This document shows positions 19,560 through 21,396 of a DNA stretch of 21,396 nt, in pieces. The notes below the pieces were generated by a model, which saw only the letters and a program-made list of their open reading frames with translations, did not search any database and was not told the origin of the DNA. The number at the start of each line of letters is the position of its first letter. Position 1 is the stretch's first letter. The stretch lies in contig JAHBMJ010005768.1 of the NCBI GenBank assembly GCA_018398765.1, positions 127,587-148,982 on the forward strand. Reading direction: 5' to 3'. The translations under genes were made by a program, and so were the position numbers. The stretch comes from Chromera velia (lineage: Eukaryota; Sar; Chromeraceae).

Positions 19560-19823
19560 CTATTTTCTTTCTTTTCCCTTCTTCGTCTTCTTCACCACGC
19601 ATTGGCCTTTAGATCGAAGCCGGTCCGCACATCCTTTCCTGCCAACCAAATGCTGCCTGCAATTGGATTCGATTGACGTTTTTGCACTATCGCAGTAATA
19701 AGTGCTCTCCGTATGAGCGTCTCGCTGAAGGAGGACGGAGCAAGCTCGAGAGCCGATCGCGGCTCCTGACACACACATGAGCAAGAGACAGAAGAGCGCG
19801 ACACAAGTCTTCAGAGCACTCAT
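19560..19823 (-). CDS. putative small secreted cysteine-rich protein (first exon)
   Basis: From an ATG at 19823 the minus strand encodes a classic signal peptide: MSALKT, a hydrophobic core CVALFCLLLMCV, then SGAAIG as a likely cleavage region. About 63 residues follow, with Cys spaced along them (SRAC, YYCD, ESNC, KGCAD, GQCV) and a Lys-rich end. The frame stops at 19560-19562, but donor-like GTG sites exist before it, so the true exon probably ends earlier and continues into exons nearer 19540. The role is unknown; secretion is inferred from the N-terminus. The upstream region (19824-20150) offers no in-frame alternative with a better start. Confidence 0.45.
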   Translation of the reverse strand: MSALKTCVALFCLLLMCVSGAAIGSRACSVLLQRDAHTESTYYCDSAKTSIESNCRQHLVGRKGCADRLRSKGQCVVKKTKKGKERK

Positions 19824-20147
19824 TGCAGATCGGAGCGACCAGAAGGGCAAAGATACAGAACGATCCTGATGATTTATTAATTCAGTCTGACAAGTGATCA
19901 ATCAGCTTCCCCGTGCATGCAGGTCTCAGTTGCTTTCGATAGCTGTATACAAGTTATCACCTTCTGGGTTTCAGTCATACAAATTCAAAAATCGCTTCTG
20001 AGTAGGCACGCTGGAATCGCATATAAGTTAGAAGCTGACGAACAGCACGAGCTGCATGTCCTGCAGAAATGTGGATCCCATCGGAATTAAGGGGGCGCCG
20101 GAAAGCATAAAAAAAAAAAACAACAAAAAAATTATCGCGATATACAC

Positions 20148-20215
20148 ATGCATGCATGCATGCATATGCAAAGTTTTTTTTTTTTCATGCATATTTCATA
20201 CATGCATGCATGCAT
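20148..20215. repeat. paired (ATGC)n arrays around a T-run
   Basis: CATGCATGCATGCATGCAT at about 20148-20166 and CATGCATGCATGCAT at about 20202-20216 flank ATGCAAAG, a run of about 12 T and CATGCATA. ATGC repeats are self-complementary, so the whole block can fold on itself. It also packs overlapping TGCATGC words. Confidence 0.6.
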
Positions 20216-20243
20216 ACACAAAAATTAATTTGAGCCGTCAGTC

Positions 20244-20281
20244 AGGCCCGCGGGGCCCCCGCGCCGCCCTGCCGCGGCGCT
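20244..20281. promoter_or_regulatory. GC-rich palindromic block upstream of the transposase
   Basis: A short G+C block (CCCGCGGGGCCCCCGCG, then CCGCGGCGC) in AT-rich surroundings. It lies about 310 bp before the ATG at 20590 and next to the ATGC arrays. Its position resembles that of the blocks before the other two plus-strand genes. Confidence 0.3.
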
Positions 20282-20589
20282 TCAGAAAAGGTTCAGTAGT
20301 TCACAGTCTAACCCTCGGCTTGAAGCCCTCAGATGAGAGGTTGGCCCCGAAAAGCTAGCTTCACACACTAAAAAAAAAAATGAGTTTGATTTTTTTCTAA
20401 ATTCTGATTTTATAGTTTTTGTAGAGTTTTTCATAGGTTTTCAAACATTTTTTAAAACTTGAAATAAAATTGTAAAATAAAAAAGTAAAGAAATGTCCTA
20501 AGGTGAGAAACCGTTCGATCCTCTAGAATTTTTCTAAAACTTTTATGATAGCGATGTTTCAATTCTATCTAGAACAGTAGAAAAACAAC
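20282..20589. other. AT-rich leader before the transposase
   Basis: No coding signal. The stretch 20370-20510 is A/T-rich with poly-A and poly-T runs. If the transposase is part of a DNA transposon, its left terminal inverted repeat should be here or further left, but it cannot be located without the right end. Confidence 0.35.
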
Positions 20590-21235
20590 ATGAAACCAGA
20601 AGAGATCACCTCATTAATTAGCGTGTTGGACTTTGTCCGCAACACGCCTCCTGCTGAGCTCTTCGACATTCTCTGTCAGTGGAGCCTCCTCTCAAAGGAA
20701 AAAACTTGCGATTGTGGGAAAGTATTCAAAACGTGGAAAAAGATCTCTGAAGAGGTTTCCTCTTTTCAGAGCTTTCTCGAAAAGAACTACGGAAAGTGTA
20801 CCTGCAGATCGACACGTTACACAGCTGATGCAGGGATGCTGTTAGACAGACGCCTCTCTCAGATGAGCTTTCCTGCCAAGCTGGCCTGTCTCTGGACCTT
20901 TGCAGAGTCAATCCCCCCCAAACAGGCCTGGGCGTTGCTCTATACGAAAGGAGTGAAGGAATTCGAGTTTTCTGTAAAACAGGTGCGCAGATTCTATCGG
21001 CACGTCCGCACCTATGTACAGGAATATAACCTCCTGGAAGAAAGTCTGGGGGGGGGCAGACTCGGAGGCCGCCACACCTGCGAAAAAGGAGACGAATGTG
21101 ACTGCCCGGGAGTGCGAAAGGAAGATCTGAAGGACCATCTGTTTGGAAAGTCAACCGAGTGGAGAACTCCTCCCCCCCCAGGACAAGAGAAGAACGGAAA
21201 GAGGGCCCTGCTCACCTGTGTTCAGGTTGATGAAA
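20590..21235 (+). CDS. ISXO2/Merlin-like DDE transposase, 5' exon (partial)
   Basis: 215 residues from the ATG at 20590 to a likely donor at 21236 (GAA A|GTCAGT). The N-terminal part has paired cysteines (C40-x-C42 and C70-x-C72), suggesting a zinc ribbon, followed by helices (FPAKLACLWTFAESIPPKQA) and KQVRRFYRHVRTYVQEY, which fit the helix-turn-helix region of ISXO2-type transposases. LTCVQVDES matches the family's V-E-I-D-E-S strand, making D214 the probable first catalytic aspartate. The rest of the DDE core would lie beyond the window. After 21236 the open frame becomes low-complexity, consistent with intron. Such enzymes excise and reinsert Merlin (IS1016-like) elements. An unrelated zinc-binding protein remains possible. 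Confidence 0.55.
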
Positions 21236-21396
21236 GTCAGTCAGTCAGACTTTTGATGACTCCCTGTCTCCCCCTGCACGCCAGATGCCAGTGTTTGCCC
21301 TTGGAAGTCAGGTGCCTGCCAGTGTGTCCTCGAGTCTGCATGCAAGTATCCAGACACAAAGTACATCAATCAATCGATCGATGAATTATAGTTGCT
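21236..21396 (+). other. probable intron of the transposase gene, to window end
   Basis: It begins with three GTCA units at the proposed donor, continues with pyrimidine-rich and CCTGCCAGTGTG-type sequence, and ends in ATCA/ATCG repeats near 21366-21382. The frame stays open to 21384, but the residues (Cys/Pro/Leu/Arg-rich) do not resemble a transposase. Confidence 0.4.

Overview
This is nuclear DNA of a eukaryote, not of a prokaryote. Two conserved proteins are split into many small exons with GT-AG introns, long pyrimidine tracts precede the acceptors, microsatellites are everywhere, and LINE, LTR and DNA-transposon sequences lie between the genes. The many introns, the gene-poor layout and the very frequent TGCATGC word (the type of motif bound by AP2 factors in apicomplexans) suggest a photosynthetic or apicomplexan-related alveolate such as a chromerid. 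That placement is a guess, not a demonstration.

Layout: (1) 1-3146 is mostly non-coding pyrimidine-rich DNA, with a possible terminal exon of an upstream gene and a possible small minus-strand gene for an acylated (MGC...) protein. (2) 3147-6067, plus strand, is a six-exon gene for a small CoA-binding Rossmann protein (YccU/COG1832 type). The exon chain gives 139 aa, about the family length. (3) About 6458-7860, minus strand, is a broken 5'-truncated LINE with reverse transcriptase and C-terminal CCHC parts. (4) 8124-11561 is a structurally complete LTR retrotransposon: two LTRs of about 232 bp, the 5-bp target duplication TAGTT, a primer site, a polypurine tract and decayed gag-like ORFs. 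I found no reverse transcriptase or integrase in it, so it is probably non-autonomous. (5) 12312-17093, plus strand, is an eight-exon gene for NPL4, the ubiquitin-binding cofactor of Cdc48/p97. (6) 17094-20589 is AT-rich and GA-rich intergenic DNA with inverted repeats and a possible minus-strand gene for a small secreted cysteine-rich protein. (7) From 20590 to the window edge is the 5' exon of an ISXO2/Merlin-like transposase.

The genes do not form a pathway. The most notable things are structural. Tetranucleotide repeats begin exactly at splice donors (or end at an acceptor) in three different genes. An exon end is duplicated with its donor inside an NPL4 intron. The LTR element has CG...CG termini and a second internal copy of its polypurine tract. 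Isolated palindromic GC-rich blocks lie about 290-400 bp upstream of each of the three plus-strand start codons. I did not identify a wholly new biological system.
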